Shown here: piece by piece, positions 48,381 through 59,303 of the stretch | How positions within the stretch are numbered: position 1 is the stretch's first letter | Layout of the letters: every line of letters begins with the position of its first letter | Source of the DNA: Pristionchus mayeri | Taxonomy: Eukaryota; Nematoda; Chromadorea; Rhabditida; Neodiplogasteridae | NCBI GenBank assembly: GCA_036245805.1 | Contig: BTRK01000005.1 | Location: 32,283,469-32,347,468 of the forward strand | DNA length: 64,000 bases | Reading direction: 5' to 3' | Translations under genes and position numbers: made by a program | Notes under the pieces: model-generated | Seen by the model: only the letters and a program-made list of their open reading frames with translations | What the model was told of the DNA's origin: nothing | The model's database searches: none

Positions 48381-48506
48381 TTAGGTTTTAGCAGATCTAG
48401 GGGTAATCCGTGCTTCTGAATCCGATTCTGAGGCGTGCGGCAACGCACTTCGATCAGCTGCAGCAGCAGCACGCTGCAAACTTTTTAGAATCTCACTTTG
48501 GACCTC
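48381..48506 (-). CDS. Possible isolated exon, unrecognised
   Basis: After a TTTTCAG acceptor, an open frame reads EVQSEILKSLQRAAAAADRS, then ALPHASESDSEAR and a stop. It looks coding but has no partner exon, because a fold-back element begins directly upstream. Confidence 0.25.
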   Translation of the reverse strand, partial: EVQSEILKSLQRAAAAADRSALPHASESDSEARITPRSAKT

Positions 48507-48537
48507 CTGAAAATGGGTTCAAAATGAACTAATCAAG

Positions 48538-49385
48538 CTGAAATTTGGCCTGTAGACATCACTTATGCCGTTCTATTACTAACCTGATCGATTTTCCGGT
48601 AGATCAAACTATGACCTCTCAGCAGTTTTCGCTCCATAACTTTAACAGTTCGAAGCAGACTCAAACCAAACTTTTGCATCGGATAGAGAATCAAATTCTG
48701 CATCGACATGATTTTTTTCAGATTTTTCCCATTTGGTCAAGTTTGGTTTATAAGCGAAAAACAGCGAAAAAGCGCAGGTTGCGCGAGTTATCGCTGCGTG
48801 GACAGGTGGTAACTCGTTTCATTTCGAATCCGGCAGTCCCGGGTTCGATTCCCCATCCAAGCAAACATGTTTTGATTACATTTAATCATAATTGTAAACA
48901 TGTTCCGTATGTTTTATGCATCTGTACACTGATTTTATGATTAAAATTGTACACGTTTACGATTTGACAAAAACATGATAGAACTGAATGTAATTCTGAT
49001 CGTTTAAACGTTCGGAACTTACAAAAGTACAAGCAAAACGTGTTTGCTTCGACGGGGACTCGAACCCGGGACTGCCGGATTCGAAATGAAACGAGTTACC
49101 ACCTATCCACGCAGCGATAACTCGCGCAACCTGCGCTTTTTCGCTGTTTTTCGCTTATAAACCAAACTTGACCAAATGGGAAAAATCTGAAAAAAATCAT
49201 GTCGATGCAGAATTTAATTCTCTATCCGATGCAAAAGATTGGTTTGAGTCTGCTTCGAACTGTTAAAGTTATGGAACGAAAACTGCTGAGAGGTCATAGT
49301 TTGATCTACCGGAAAATCGATCAGGTTAGTAATAGAACGGCATAAGTGATGTCTACAGGCCAAATTTCAGCTGGATTAGCTGGAT
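48538..49385. mobile_element. Fold-back element with tRNA-like modules near its centre
   Basis: Arms 48538-48890 and 49025-49385 pair closely. Each arm contains a 67-nt tRNA-like module (48796-48862 plus strand, 49046-49112 minus strand) with an A-box-like GTGGACAGGTGGTAACTC and a B-box GGTTCGATTCC or GGTTCGAGTCC. Outer 7-mers can pair as an acceptor stem, 6 of 7 in the left copy. It is not a standard tRNA gene, because no clear anticodon arm can be folded. Confidence 0.7.
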
Positions 49386-49924
49386 TATTTCTTTCTGGAT
49401 TATTTTTATTTCTTTCTTTATTATAATTTCAGCTGGATTATTTCTTTCTACATACGATTTTGTGAGCGCGACCTTCCTAAAATCAGTGAATCGAATATTT
49501 CTGTAAGCTCAATTTTCGAATCCGGGTCTGTGAATAATATCGATATCCCATGGTAGGGTCGATAATTATCCCTATGGGAATCCGATCCGAAAATAGAGCC
49601 TTGAGCACCCCTGAAGACCATGAAGAGCACCTTTGCTTCGAATTCATAGTTTTATTGCGCTAGGCATATCTGATCTAGATTATCATTTATATATAAAAAT
49701 ATAAATAATGGATATGTAAATGCCCAGACAACAGTTTCATCAAAGCACTAATGATTAATATTTGTATCAAGCTTTCGGAAGTTTGTCTTACCAGTCAAAT
49801 CCAGCAAATTTGAAAACGGAAGAAAACATCCATTTGGAGAAGATAATTGAGCTGAAGTGGGCATTCCATCGAAACACTCCAGAAGTATAAGCAGAACATT
49901 CTGAATGACTTCTTGTTTTAATAA

Positions 49925-50197
49925 AAAAAGGTTAAAAAAAGGTAAAGATACATCACGACTTCGAGACTGGGCTCACGGGAGAACACTGCTAGGCCAGTGT
50001 CAATTTGGGCGGATTCAGTCCGGAGTGCCCACCTTTCGCCAGACATAATTACCTGCGTGATCTAGTCACGACTACCAATTCCCCGTCCCCAATGGGTAGG
50101 CGCCTTGGTGATGCGGAGACGGTGTCACGGCCGGGAATCGAACCCGGGTGGGATGGAATGGGAGGGAATGGAATACCACTACCACTTCGTCTCTATG
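49925..50197 (-). mobile_element. tRNA-derived SINE with perfect target-site duplication
   Basis: Flanked by the 12-bp direct repeat TTGTTTTAATAA (49913-49924 and 50198-50209). Read on the minus strand it begins near a purine/TGG A-box region, has a B-box GGTTCGATTCC (50134-50144) and ends in a CTTTACC/T-rich tail. This is the layout of a pol III-transcribed retroposon moved by a LINE. Confidence 0.8.
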
Positions 50198-50624
50198 TTG
50201 TTTTAATAACCATGATAAAATATGGTAATCTTAAATATCGAAACATGACTGTCGAGTGATGTTTTCTATTTTTTGTTTATCAAATGTGGTTTAACCGATC
50301 TCGGATAATCACGATCATTTTGAATCTAAGCGATACCTGACACGTTTGACGTTGTTATTTCCATGAGAATTTCCGATCTGCAATGAGTGATGTAAAGTTA
50401 TTCCATGTAGGATCTAATAGCGCCAAACGCTAGAAAAAAGGTAATGAGAAAGATTGGTATATTTTAAAAAAACGGAATAAATCACGTTTAAAATGAAAGC
50501 TATACCAGTTAGAGTAAGTAGAACGCACTATTAGCACTGAATGAATGCGTATATTTCGAGGAGACGCTTATTCAAATCTGCGTGATGCGAGCTGCCTTCC
50601 CAGTGGCTGAGATCAATAGAGTAG

Positions 50625-51015
50625 GGTTGCACGGTCGAGATCGGGATCGGGATATCCGCACCCTCTTCCCATCCTCTCTCACTCTCTCCTCCCAAATTCG
50701 TGCGAGCGAGCCGAACCTGCCAGTGGGCACGAAAATCCCGACATTGAACGAATTTTTCGCGCCTCTATCCCTCCCTTCCCTTGGGCTGATGGGAAGTGAT
50801 AGAGCGCTCTCCAAGGGGAGAGTCATGAGAAGGGAAGGGGGAAAAGGAGCGCGAAAAAATCGCTCTGTGTCGGGATTTTCGTGCCCACTGGCGCCCTTCC
50901 CCGAAATTTCGTGGGGGGAAGAGGGGCGCGGCCTCTCTAAAGAGCACGTGCGAGAGGGAGATGGGAAGGGGTGCCAGAGGGGACGAAATTGCCGATCCTG
51001 TTCGTGCAACCCTAC
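50625..51015. mobile_element. GC-rich palindromic MITE
   Basis: Ends AGGGTTGCACG and CGTGCAACCCT. Nearly the whole 390 bp folds back. It is flanked by CAATAGAGT on both sides, about 9 bp, as for Mutator-type or hAT-like elements. Confidence 0.7.
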
Positions 51016-51645
51016 AATAGAGTAATACAAAACGATTCCCTTTTCACTCTCTCTCTCATCTGTTCATTTCCCTTTAATTAATACAGCTTCCATAAAGGAA
51101 CCATCTACACCACAGATATTGGCGAACGGGCGCTGGAGATCATAGTGGATTGAGGAGAACTAGGGACCAGTCTTCTTATTCCATGTGACATAATAGTAGC
51201 AAAATTATCCGTCGTAGCAAACACATCCTCTCTATTCGAAATTGTGTTATTTAGCTCGAACATATCGCACGTAATACTCATCCTTCATGACCGCGCTGTC
51301 TAAATCATTTTAGTATCCGAACAGGTACAAAAAATGAGTTTTTTTTGTAATATTCGCATCAATACTTATCGATTCCAAATTAAGAGTCGCGCAGTCGAGA
51401 TATACATGAATGAGAGTTTTCACGTATGTCACGTCATTCTCCTTGGCCAATCTCTGCCACAGGGTACGCTTCGCTATGCATGAGAATCCAATGGTATTCC
51501 TCCCATTAACCTGATTCACACACTTCATGCGCTGATTACCGATTATTGCGCTCTTTCGTAATTATTATTTGTTCACAATGTGTGTAATAGTTATGAATTT
51601 GTCAATGACATAATTTAAGCGTATGTTTTCAGAACACATCAAATC
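51016..51645. other. Intergenic; one unsupported minus-strand open frame
   Basis: A frame at 51310-51528 (CIAKRTLWQRLAKENDVTYV) looks mildly coding but has no matched exons or family. It is left as a possible relic. Confidence 0.3.
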
Positions 51646-52345
51646 ATGGAACTCACATCGTATTCCGTTTCTGGTATAAACCATCCATTGAAAACATTTT
51701 TCGCAAAACTTATTCCAGATGGGGATTCCTCGGGCATTTTTCGATGGGACGTTGACATCACCACTATCAAGATGTCTAAAAACACTTTCTCACCCGCATT
51801 CATCTTTGGTGGACTTGTGTGGCAAGTTCAACTATTTCGAAATTATGAAAAATATATTTTTCAGGAAAATGTCTGTGGGTAAAAATAAGGCCGACAAGCC
51901 TGATTATCTTACGATACACATTCGACCGGTTGAGAGAGATTGGACATTTGAATCTGTTAGCATCTTCACTAAATGCGTCCTGATCAGCAATATAAACAGC
52001 ATGCATAACCACGAGGGAGAGGTGATACTGATAAACTTAAACCAAATTTTAGTTGATCTTGTCAAGATATGAAACAGACCATATTTATACTTCTAATGGT
52101 ACACATTTTACAGTTCATTGCTGTTCTCTCTAAATTCGGAAAGCGATATGGATATGAAAGTTTTATAATGTGGAACGACATTTTAAGTGATCATAAGGTT
52201 TTTGCTTACAAAAACACAAAATTGTATTCATATTCAGGGATTTATCAAAAATGGGAAAATTACCGTCGAAATTCGAGTTCAACAACTAAAGATTATTGGG
52301 CTCAGGTGAGCTATGTTTACTATCAAATTTTTCTTGCTGTATTCG

Positions 52346-52379
<34 letters not shown>

Positions 52380-54139
52380 CAGGTATTCAGCTCAATATAT
52401 TTTTGTACAATTTCAAGTGAGAAACGCAGATTCTTGCGATTCAATCCCCAGTATTCTACAAAATGTTTTTCGGCGAATATAAAGAAGGAAACGAAAACGA
52501 GATTGAATTGAAGGACATCGATAAAGAGGTTAATTACATTCATTGTGAGAGTAAAATGCATAAAATTTAAGGAATTCATGGATTTGCTGAGGATAATGTA
52601 TCCACCTGATTCATCCAAGAAGAAAATAACAGGTTCAACGATCACACTAACAATTGCCAATCAAATAAATTCAGCTGAGAACGTGGAATCAGTTTTACGA
52701 TTAGCAGATTTCTACCACATTCAAGTAAGCGATGAGCGAGGAAACGTTTAATTTACTATCAGGTTGTCTCAAAAGTTTCTGACTATTTTCATTTTTTACA
52801 TGTTTTCATCTCTACTGTCCTTGGTTGTTGACCGATTTAATTCTGGTCTTCTACCATATACAAGGTCTTGGGTTCTCTATCTAGCGCACATTACCTCAGT
52901 CTTAAAGAGCTCGTGAGATTCTCGCGATAAGCTCTGAAATTTACGAGATGGGCAATGGGACCAAAATTTTCAAAGGTTCACATTTCTTCGGAAAACCGTG
53001 TGAGGTGCAAATTTAATACACTACCGTGAAGTATTCCCAACAGGTAATTAACAGGCCATATTTGATAGATGTACTATTATATCCACGTATATAAGGAGCG
53101 CACAATGTGAAAACTACACTAGCTGGTAATTCACGAAGTAGCATCAATAGAACCTGGAATTGTATTGATGATCCGAGAGAGCTCATTTGCTGTGATTTGT
53201 GAAGTACTTTCCCCATAAAATATAAACTAGAATTATGAGATATTTGAACCATCCGTTGTTAAGTTTTAACTAGAATTATGAGATATTTGAACCATCCGTT
53301 GTTAAGTTTAGCTTATCGGAATGTTGAAGTTCAATGTCAAGCATTAAAATATGGCATTTTCACAACCTCCCGTTCCCAAGAAGCATTGATTTCCGTATTT
53401 TACGAGATTATCTGAACAATTAGTCCTTGTACTATCCCTCATTCACCAGGCAGAATAAACAGGGCAATCCTATTCGAGAATTCATCATCAGTAAAATGCG
53501 CCAAAATAGGCATATTGCGACCTTTCGGCAAAAATAATTTCTTTCTATCATACCACTCATCAGAGTTTAGATTTCAATGTATAATAAAATTACCCTACCA
53601 AGACCCTAACTCATAGTAAAAGGAAAATTGAAACATCCGATGGTGACAAGAGCAAACTTGAAAAATTAAATAGTCAGAAACTTTTGAGACAACCTAATAC
53701 ATTTAGGAAATAATAAACAAATCAGAGGAAGTTATTCTCACCAATGCTTGGAGCATAGGTGCCAAACTAGTGGCAGCTGAGAAATATCGACTGAAAAAAT
53801 TGCAGATGTGTAAACAACCGAAATTTATACATTAATATTTAATTTGATGCCGTAAAGTGTTGTTCACATAACACCTCATTATTTAATTTGTATTAAGTGT
53901 TTTGCAAGCTAACGAAGGAACAATTATCAATTTCCAGAGTCAATGCTTGGGCCAACTCGATACCGTGGAGAAAATTAAATTTTTAGAGGTAAGTTAATTA
54001 CAAAAAATCGTCATGAATTATATTGTGTTTTTTGTAGGATGAGGACGACGAGTATCCTAACATTTCTCAAGAATTGAGGAATGTGATAGCTGAGAAGAAG
54101 AAGGGCCTAGCCGACAAAGGGAAGTTAGATGACAGATAA
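51646..54139 (+). CDS. MATH-BTB (BATH) protein
   Basis: Likely a CUL-3 ubiquitin-ligase substrate adaptor. The MATH part reads GIFRWDVDITTIKMSKNTFS, FIFGGLVW, KADKPDYLTIHIRPVERDW, and from 52121 KFGKRYGYESFIMWNDIL. The BTB part reads ILAIQSPVFYKMFFGEYKEG, NENEIELKDIDKE, EFMDLLRIMYPPDSSKKKIT and NVESVLRLADFYHIQ. The tail reads AAEKYRLKKLQ, SQCLGQLDTVEKIKFLE and DDEYPNISQELRNVIAEKKK. Starts at the ATG after a TTTTCAG acceptor. The join after GGLVW works only with a GC-AG intron (donor GCAAGT at about 51820). The MATH/BTB linker around 52250-52440 is unclear and contains a (TA)n run. A mariner-type MITE lies in a later intron. Confidence 0.75.
52350..52378. repeat. (TA)n microsatellite
   Basis: About 14 TA units inside the MATH-BTB gene. 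Confidence 0.9.
52759..53697. mobile_element. Mariner-type non-autonomous element, copy 2
   Basis: 939 bp, same ends as 21271-22138 (left end has TC for TT), with TA flanks. Differs by a tandem duplication of about 43 bp near 53224-53310 and small indels. Lies in an intron of the MATH-BTB gene. Confidence 0.85.
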
Positions 54140-55053
54140 TATCCCCTATTGGCATTACACGATGCATGAAATCCACAAATATCCCCACTTTGAAACAACT
54201 TACAACTCTCCTATTTATGCACACAATCATAACTCATTTTTAAACTATTTGTGTAAATAAATCATTTTGTGCGTTTTGTAATACGTTTTGGTGAACGATC
54301 GGCGTACGAATGCACCACTTGAATGTAATTCTGGTTGTCTTAAAATGTTGAGTGAGAAAAACAAAAACCTGGAGTCAGAGAAAAAGATTTCTTCACTCAT
54401 CTTTGCGTGTTGTCTATCGCTCTTGCGCCCTCTCAAATGTTTCCTCTCTCTCCTGGGCCCTTTACACTTTCCACCTCAGCAGTGTTTTATCGCCCGTATC
54501 ATCTATCTCTTCTTGCTTCTCTCAATGTATACGTGTCCTCGTGTTCAATATGTTTGCCGATTCGTGTTGGTATTCGTCCCTCATTTGTTCTTGTTATTCA
54601 TGCATCTGAATCAAAGTTCTTTCGAGGGGGTGAATTAGCGTTGCCGGATCGAGACTAGATACCCGTCCCTTCTCTCTCCCCCCTGACGACCCTTGTTGAT
54701 GGTGAAGAGGGAGGTCGCTTCCCTTATTCAATCCCCTAAATAGTGGGCGGGTATACCGAGATCTCGTTTATGGCTTGATACCTAGAGTAGCGACACCTGT
54801 CAGGCCACAGCAAAAATCGAGGGTCTAGTTTTCTTTCTCAGCCCCATTAATCTTCCTGTCCGATTCCGCGAGAAAGCGCGGTCTGTCATGGCATAGGGGT
54901 TCGAGGTCTCTGATATCGGAATCGAACCTGCAACTCTAGGGAGAATCACTTTCCCGATTTGAACCTTTTAAGGCCGCAGTGACCAGAAAAGTCACAGTGT
55001 TCATATTGTATTGTTTAAAAATACAGATCCTGATTGGTTTTTCGTTAACTCCA
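54140..55053. other. Intergenic between MATH-BTB gene and first coiled-coil/MATH gene
   Basis: Pyrimidine-rich. An isolated reverse B-box-like GGAATCGAACCTGC at about 54920 hints at a decayed pol III retroposon; no duplication or tail was found to confirm it. Confidence 0.35.
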
Positions 55054-55362
55054 ATGATTGAAGATAAGGAAGAATCGAATTGTGTAACGGTGAGTAAGTC
55101 AAAATCAGATAGTATTAGAAAAGAAACGATATTTGGAGATACATTATTTTAACTACTAGCAATTTAATTAAAGATCGAGGAGCTCCGCCGGCAGTTGACT
55201 ATTCGGGATGAGATAATCAAGAAGAAAGAAGTGAGTGTAGATTTCAAAAAAAGAACTGTGAAAAACTTTTTGAAAACCTAGATTCGAGTGAAAGCCCCAG
55301 TGTTTGGTTGAAATTCATGATATGATTCCTGATTTTTCAGGCGGAACTGGATACCGCAACTA

Positions 55363-56603
55363 TTGGGGTGTCCGGAAAGTTCGTATAATTTTTTGTTTTT
55401 ATTTTTTATTCAATGCTTTACAATTCTCAGTGACCAATGTATGCCCCCTTCTTTCTCACTACCTTCCTCCAGCGATTGGGCAGGGTCTCGATTCCTCTCT
55501 TCCAGAATGCGGGTTTCTTCGAGACCGCCCAGTTCACGAAAGCCCTCACAACTTCATCTCGATTCTTGAACTTCTTTCCTTTGCAGAAGTCAGAGAGAGA
55601 GCGGAAGTAGTGGTAGTCGCATGGGGAGAGATCCGGGGAATACGGTGGATGGGGAATCCTCTCGATCTTCAGCTCGTCCATTTTCTTCTGGGTCATCTTC
55701 GCTCGATGTGGGCGAGCATTGTCCATCAGAAGAAGAATTTTGCCCTGGTTCAGGAGTCTGGGAGGGACTCTGATCGCGACATCTTCCAGTTGTTCAGAGA
55801 AGAGGTCGGTATTAATGCTGGTGCGAGGGGCGAGGATCTCCCAGTAGATGTGACCGAGCACTGAGAAGAAGAAGCAGAGGAGTTCCTTCTTTCCGTGCTC
55901 TTCCTTCTTCGGGACGGGCGTGGGCTTCTCATCTGCATCCACCCATTGCAGTCTCCTCGCAGGGTTATCGTACGTGATCCACTTCTCATCTGTAGCGATG
56001 ATGGAATTGACCCATCGAAGATTGGATCTACGATGGAGTAATTCCCGACAGACTTGAACACGATTTTTCAGCTGTTCGGGGGAGAGGTCATGGGGAATCA
56101 CTTGTGGGAGTTTCGGCTTCTTCCCAGATCGATGGAGGATATCGGACACCGTTGATCTGGGAGTACCAGTATCCTTCTTCAACTCACGCACACTGGCCAT
56201 GGGCTTGCGCTTCAGTGTGCGGAGAACGAGAGGCTGATCGAGGGAGGGAGGGCGTCCAGAGCGGGGTTGATCATCGAGACCAAACTCCCCTTTCTTGAAG
56301 CGGGAGAACCACTTATAGCAGAAGGGTATGGAGGGGGCGTCAGCTCCTTCCGACTGGGCCAGGGCAGAGTGGGCCTCCTTCACGGATCGGCCAAGACGGT
56401 AGTAATGAAGTAAAACTGCTCGGAGGTAGAGATGGGAGTCCATCACAAGAATCAATGTAGCAACTAGGAGACTGATTAAATCATCTCACTACTCAACGTC
56501 AGAATGATGCAATACATTGCTGACAAACAGATTGTGCAATCACTGCATTTGATCGCGAACTGACTTTTTTCCGAAGCATTATACGAACTTTCCGGACACC
56601 CCA
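55363..56603 (-). mobile_element. Full-length mariner transposon
   Basis: 1241 bp with 27-bp perfect inverted ends starting TTGGGGTGTCCGGAAAGTTC, flanked by TA at 55361-55362 and 56604-56605. It contains an uninterrupted transposase. Perfect ends, intact gene and clean target duplication indicate a recent, possibly still active, insertion. Confidence 0.95.
55427..56455 (-). CDS. Mariner transposase, intact
   Basis: 342 residues, normal for mariner. An N-terminal helix-turn-helix pair covers about residues 1-110 (FCYKWFSRFKKGEFGLDDQP, RSGRPPS, and RSTVSDILH). The family motif appears as VIPHDLSPEQ. The catalytic D,D34D triad is visible: ATDEKWITYDNP, LLMDNARPH, and YSPDLSPCDYHYF. It catalyses cut-and-paste transposition at TA sites. 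The frame may begin at this ATG or at the following MDSHLY. No stop or frameshift is present, so it may be functional. Confidence 0.95.
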   Translation of the reverse strand: MILVMDSHLYLRAVLLHYYRLGRSVKEAHSALAQSEGADAPSIPFCYKWFSRFKKGEFGLDDQPRSGRPPSLDQPLVLRTLKRKPMASVRELKKDTGTPRSTVSDILHRSGKKPKLPQVIPHDLSPEQLKNRVQVCRELLHRRSNLRWVNSIIATDEKWITYDNPARRLQWVDADEKPTPVPKKEEHGKKELLCFFFSVLGHIYWEILAPRTSINTDLFSEQLEDVAIRVPPRLLNQGKILLLMDNARPHRAKMTQKKMDELKIERIPHPPYSPDLSPCDYHYFRSLSDFCKGKKFKNRDEVVRAFVNWAVSKKPAFWKRGIETLPNRWRKVVRKKGAYIGH

Positions 56604-57895
56604 ATACCACTTTTCGGTCTGTGCTCGCGCTCAAAAATAGAAAGGTGGAACTCATTTATTCATTTTGCAAATATGTATTAGCGCAATAGTGATTTTTGTA
56701 GTATACTTGTATGGGGTCAAATTACCAAAATCTTGTTCGAAACGAAAACACCATGCGAAAAGCTCTCGGGTTAGGGTAAATGTAGCAATAGATGATTCAG
56801 ATCCGAGACCTAGAAGGAGAAATCAGGCGATTGGAGAAAAATAGCTCAGAAACAGAGAAGAATTGTATCGAGAAGGCAATGGAGCAGACTCACTTGGATA
56901 TGCAGGTTACAATCGATGAATTATGATATTATTATCTACTATTTATCAGGGGCTTCTGGTGATGCTGCAGCAAGTTCAATTTAATACTGCTCCTATCGAA
57001 TATTTGCACTCTCAATTGTCTCCTTATGCTGGCGGGGTACGGCACTTTTATTCTGCTATTGTTTTCATTGTATCTGACTTAAACGCAACTTATAGGTCTC
57101 AACTATTCGTGGAACATTCACGGAAATCTCAAAATTGGATCGCGAAAGTTCAAGATTCATAAAAGCCGCAGGATTAGAGTGGTGAGGGGACATTATGCAA
57201 TAAAATCCTTAACCTCTACTTGTAGGGAAATTGACCTGAGCATATTGAATGAAGACAAAACGAAGTATCTCTCCGCGTATCTCGCTTGCAGGCCCTCGAG
57301 ACCCACTCGAAAGTCATCTTGTTTTACTAACAAATTTAAGTATTATGCTTTGGCTGGGCCTGCTGTGCTTCATACACTATCAAATTGCTGCCCAACGGAG
57401 TGAACGAAAAAGAATACTCGGCTCAAGCTAGTGATATTCTATTCGCTCCCGCCCAATTGTCTTGGGGATTCCCGAAATTCATTCCATTCGAGGTGCTTTT
57501 AATTGTTATATCACAAATCTTTTTAAAAAATAGGTAAGATAGGTTCTCGATTGGACAATTGCGGAATCTCTTGAATGCATCCAATAAATTCGTCAAAGAT
57601 GACTCAATCAGAATGGAGATTACTTTCAAAGCATTTCCCACTAATTTTAACTGAAATTATTTCCGGAAAACTTTGTATAACCGATATTGGCTATAATTTA
57701 TATAATTATCCATAATTTGTTGTCAAATTGATTTGTAATTGAACACTTTTCATATCGTGAAGAAAACCAAGTAAATTTTGTAATATTGTTGAGCAATGTA
57801 TTGTTTCCATTAATTTCATGATGATTCGAAAGCAAATCATGAGTACGAGATAAAGACTAATATCATAGACTGGGATTATTTCAATTCATGTAGCC

Positions 57896-58148
57896 GGGCG
57901 GCGCAGTGGTTGTGTGCCAGACCTGCGATCAAAGGATCACGAGTTCGACCCCCCCCCCCCCCCCGCGTCCACAGATCCACCCAGACCAAGGAGGTTAAGA
58001 AATGTTAATCCCCAACCACGTGCACACAACACGGGCGGTTTGAAGTCTCGCAACAGTCCACTGGTTTCCAGGATAGGACCTCGTTGCCACATATACGATG
58101 GCGTGGCTCTTGCGTGGAACAATGCCTAGCACCTTTACCTTTACCTTT
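57896..58148 (+). mobile_element. tRNA-derived SINE with (CCTTTA)n tail
   Basis: A-box-like GGCGCAGTGGTTGTGTGCC and B-box GAGTTCGACCC (57941-57951) at the 5' end, a poly-C run (about 57949-57964), and the tail ACCTTTACCTTTACCTTTA. ATGTAGCC repeats at 57888-57895 and 58149-58156 as a short target duplication. The tail resembles that of the SINE at 49925-50197. Confidence 0.8.
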
Positions 58149-58156
58149 ATGTAGCC

Positions 58157-58781
58157 TTTAATTGTCAGGGATCCAGCATGAGGCATATACAATCCCGCGG
58201 GCATATTAGTGACCTAACGTCGGTAGTTCTAGATATATTGTATGATAGAACTGAAATTGACTATTGAAGATGGCATATATTTTTCTCTGGGCATACGATT
58301 CTGTAAACTTTTATTTCGCCGGCGACTATATCGCTTGTCCCATTGCGGTCACGTTCGTCAACGGGGATTTCAACAGTAAATATGATAGCACACAAAAGTT
58401 GGCCGTTGAAAAGTGTAAAAAACAGTTGGGGCGAAGAATTTAGATATGAACCAAGCCATGATATCGCAGCACAGAGTTGAATTGTATGTCCAGTTTTATC
58501 CAAATAATTCAACACCTTTCATGTCAGTACGCAACAGGAAGTGTAATCAGCTGTGCATTCCATCAATTACGAGATATGATACACGCGACCTTCATCAACT
58601 CTGATCTTTCACTCTCCCTCGCTCCTTTCCACACTATGTATTTCAAAGGCAACCGTAAAGAAAACTAACATATTAATATAATATATATTTTTAACTTGAT
58701 TTTGTGAGATTCTTCTAAATTACCGAGGAGAAATTACTGAATTCAATTGGATAATGCACTTGTTACGATTCACTTTTATGC
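58157..58781. other. Intergenic; upstream block shared with paralog 3
   Basis: GAGATATGA followed by CGCGACCTTCATCA and a pyrimidine-rich tract (about 58569-58630) recurs at about 61710-61790, upstream of the third coiled-coil/MATH paralog. It may be promoter sequence duplicated with the genes. Confidence 0.4.
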
Positions 58782-59091
58782 TGTGAACAGTGTCTCTGCC
58801 TAGTCGCATTTTCTAGTCAGACAAATCGACTAGAGGGGTCGGTTCTAGTCGAGAATGAGGGGGAGACGAACCCTCTCCCCTCTCATTTCCCTCTCCCCCT
58901 CTTTTACTTTGCATCCACTCCGCGCCAGATGAAACGTGTGAAATGAGAATGAAAGTGGATGCAAAGTGAGGGGGAGAGGGAAATAAGAGGGGAAGGGAGA
59001 GGGTCCGTCTCCCCCTCATTTTCGACTAGACCGACCCCTCTAGTCGATTTGTCTGACTAGAAAATGCGACTAGGCAGAGACACTGTTCACA
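58782..59091. mobile_element. Palindromic MITE, hAT-like ends
   Basis: 310 bp folding back almost fully. Ends TGTGAACAGTGTCTCTGCC and its inverse. Rich in CTAGTCG and purine blocks. A clear 8-bp target duplication was not identified. Confidence 0.65.
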
Positions 59092-59303
59092 CCATTAGGC
59101 TGATGTAAGAAATATGGAAAATCTGACCTTCAATCGTGCGTATTCTATCTCTCCTTATCTCTATTGTTTTCGCGATTCCTTTCACTTCTCATGCGCTCGC
59201 TCATTTCGCTTCCCTACTATAAATCGATAAATTTCCTTTTTGTACTATCTTCGACTTACCGTATATTTTTGGGTTAAATGTATTTGCAGATTGTCATTTC
59301 AAA

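Larger units (their letters stand above)
55054..57650 (+). pseudogene. Coiled-coil plus MATH protein, paralog 1, split by a mariner
   Basis: Exons read MIEDKEESNCVT, IEELRRQLTIRDEIIKKKE, AELDTAT[mariner]TFRSVLALKNRK, IRDLEGEIRRLEK with CIEKAMEQTHLDMQ, GLLVMLQQVQFNTAPIEYLH, the MATH start STIRGTFTEISKLDRESSRF, TKYLSAYLAC, KLLPNGVNEKEYSAQASDIL, LSWGFPKFIPFE and NASNKFVKDDSIRMEITFKA. An N-terminal coiled coil is thus joined to a C-terminal MATH (TRAF-like) domain, without BTB. The mariner at 55363-56603 interrupts exon 3; taking it out with one TA restores the frame. The frame also shifts between about 57310 and 57370 and at the last exon by one base. Function unknown; MATH domains bind peptides and coiled coils oligomerise. 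Confidence 0.65.

Noticed and set aside
48796..48862. Functional tRNA gene
   Set aside because: A- and B-box-like sequences are present, but no clear anticodon arm folds and the module sits inside a repeated palindrome.
50572..51030. Two 147-152-residue frames on opposite strands
   Set aside because: They arise from the GC-rich palindromic MITE; low-complexity composition and mirror symmetry.
54640..54990. Possible decayed SINE with a reverse B-box near 54920
   Set aside because: No A-box, tail or target duplication could be identified.
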